A stretch of 6,013 nt of DNA from Calditrichota bacterium (lineage in GTDB: Bacteria; Calditrichota; Calditrichia; RBG-13-44-9), in NCBI GenBank assembly GCA_024276455.1, contig JAJRXE010000198.1:1-6013 (forward strand). Direction: 5' to 3'. A program made the translations under genes and the position numbers. The notes under the pieces are model-generated. The model had not been told where the DNA came from. It worked only from the letters and a program-made list of their open reading frames with translations, and did no database searches. This document shows positions 5,983-6,013 of the stretch, one piece after another (within the stretch, counting starts at the first letter, position 1; the number at the start of each line of letters is the position of its first letter).

Positions 5983-6013
5983 TCTCTTATGTCTCTATGC
6001 TCTATATCCTTCA

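Larger units (their letters stand above)
5864..6013 (-). promoter_or_regulatory. Upstream region of the first gene, with three small palindromes
   Basis: This 150-base leader should contain the promoter or the preceding intergenic DNA. No confident -10/-35 pair is visible. It carries three distinct inverted repeats: GTCCC-TCC-GGGAC at 5896-5908, CCCATGAA-TGAA-TTCATGGG at 5935-5954, and GTCCGCG-T-CGCGGAC at 5968-5982. They could be operators, leader hairpins or fragments of interspersed repeats. No coding sequence that I trust is present. Confidence 0.4.

Overview
The window carries three genes, all on the minus strand and all read in the same direction. Each begins with a clear signal peptide, and two of the three are recognisable as secreted carbohydrate-active enzymes. 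In order of transcription they are: a six-hairpin (alpha/alpha)6 glycosidase-like protein (5863 to 3233, complete), a DUF2961/GH172-family glycosidase with C-terminal accessory modules (3020 to 1035, complete), and the N-terminal 258 residues of a third exported protein that looks like the beta-sandwich start of another glycosidase (775 down to 1, cut by the window edge). Each start has a purine-rich Shine-Dalgarno-like sequence at a sensible distance.

The layout is compact and co-directional, which suggests one polysaccharide- or glycoside-degrading locus. The GH172 family acts on furanosides (fructofuranose or arabinofuranose linkages in the characterised members), so a furanose-containing glycan is a reasonable guess at the substrate. 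No transporter, SusC/D pair or regulator is visible, so the substrate and the uptake route stay open.

The most unusual part is the DNA between the genes. Both intergenic spacers hold a copy of the same roughly 250-bp element (about 818-1068 and 3037-3290). It has inverted AATTTGGAATTT-type ends and an internal imperfect palindrome of about 38-nt arms built from ACACGGATT-type units. Both complete genes read into this element and take their stop codons inside it, so both proteins end in related repeat-encoded tails (KFQNPNSK and KFQIPN...). Copy B also carries a second, separate 24-bp palindrome, which lengthens the tail of the upstream enzyme. Upstream of the first gene is a cluster of three further, unrelated small palindromes.

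Organism: moderately GC-rich coding sequence, Sec-type signal peptides, secreted glycosidases and repeat-laden spacers would fit an environmental bacterium of the FCB group or a neighbouring phylum (for example Calditrichota/KSB1-like). This is a low-confidence impression; no marker gene is present.
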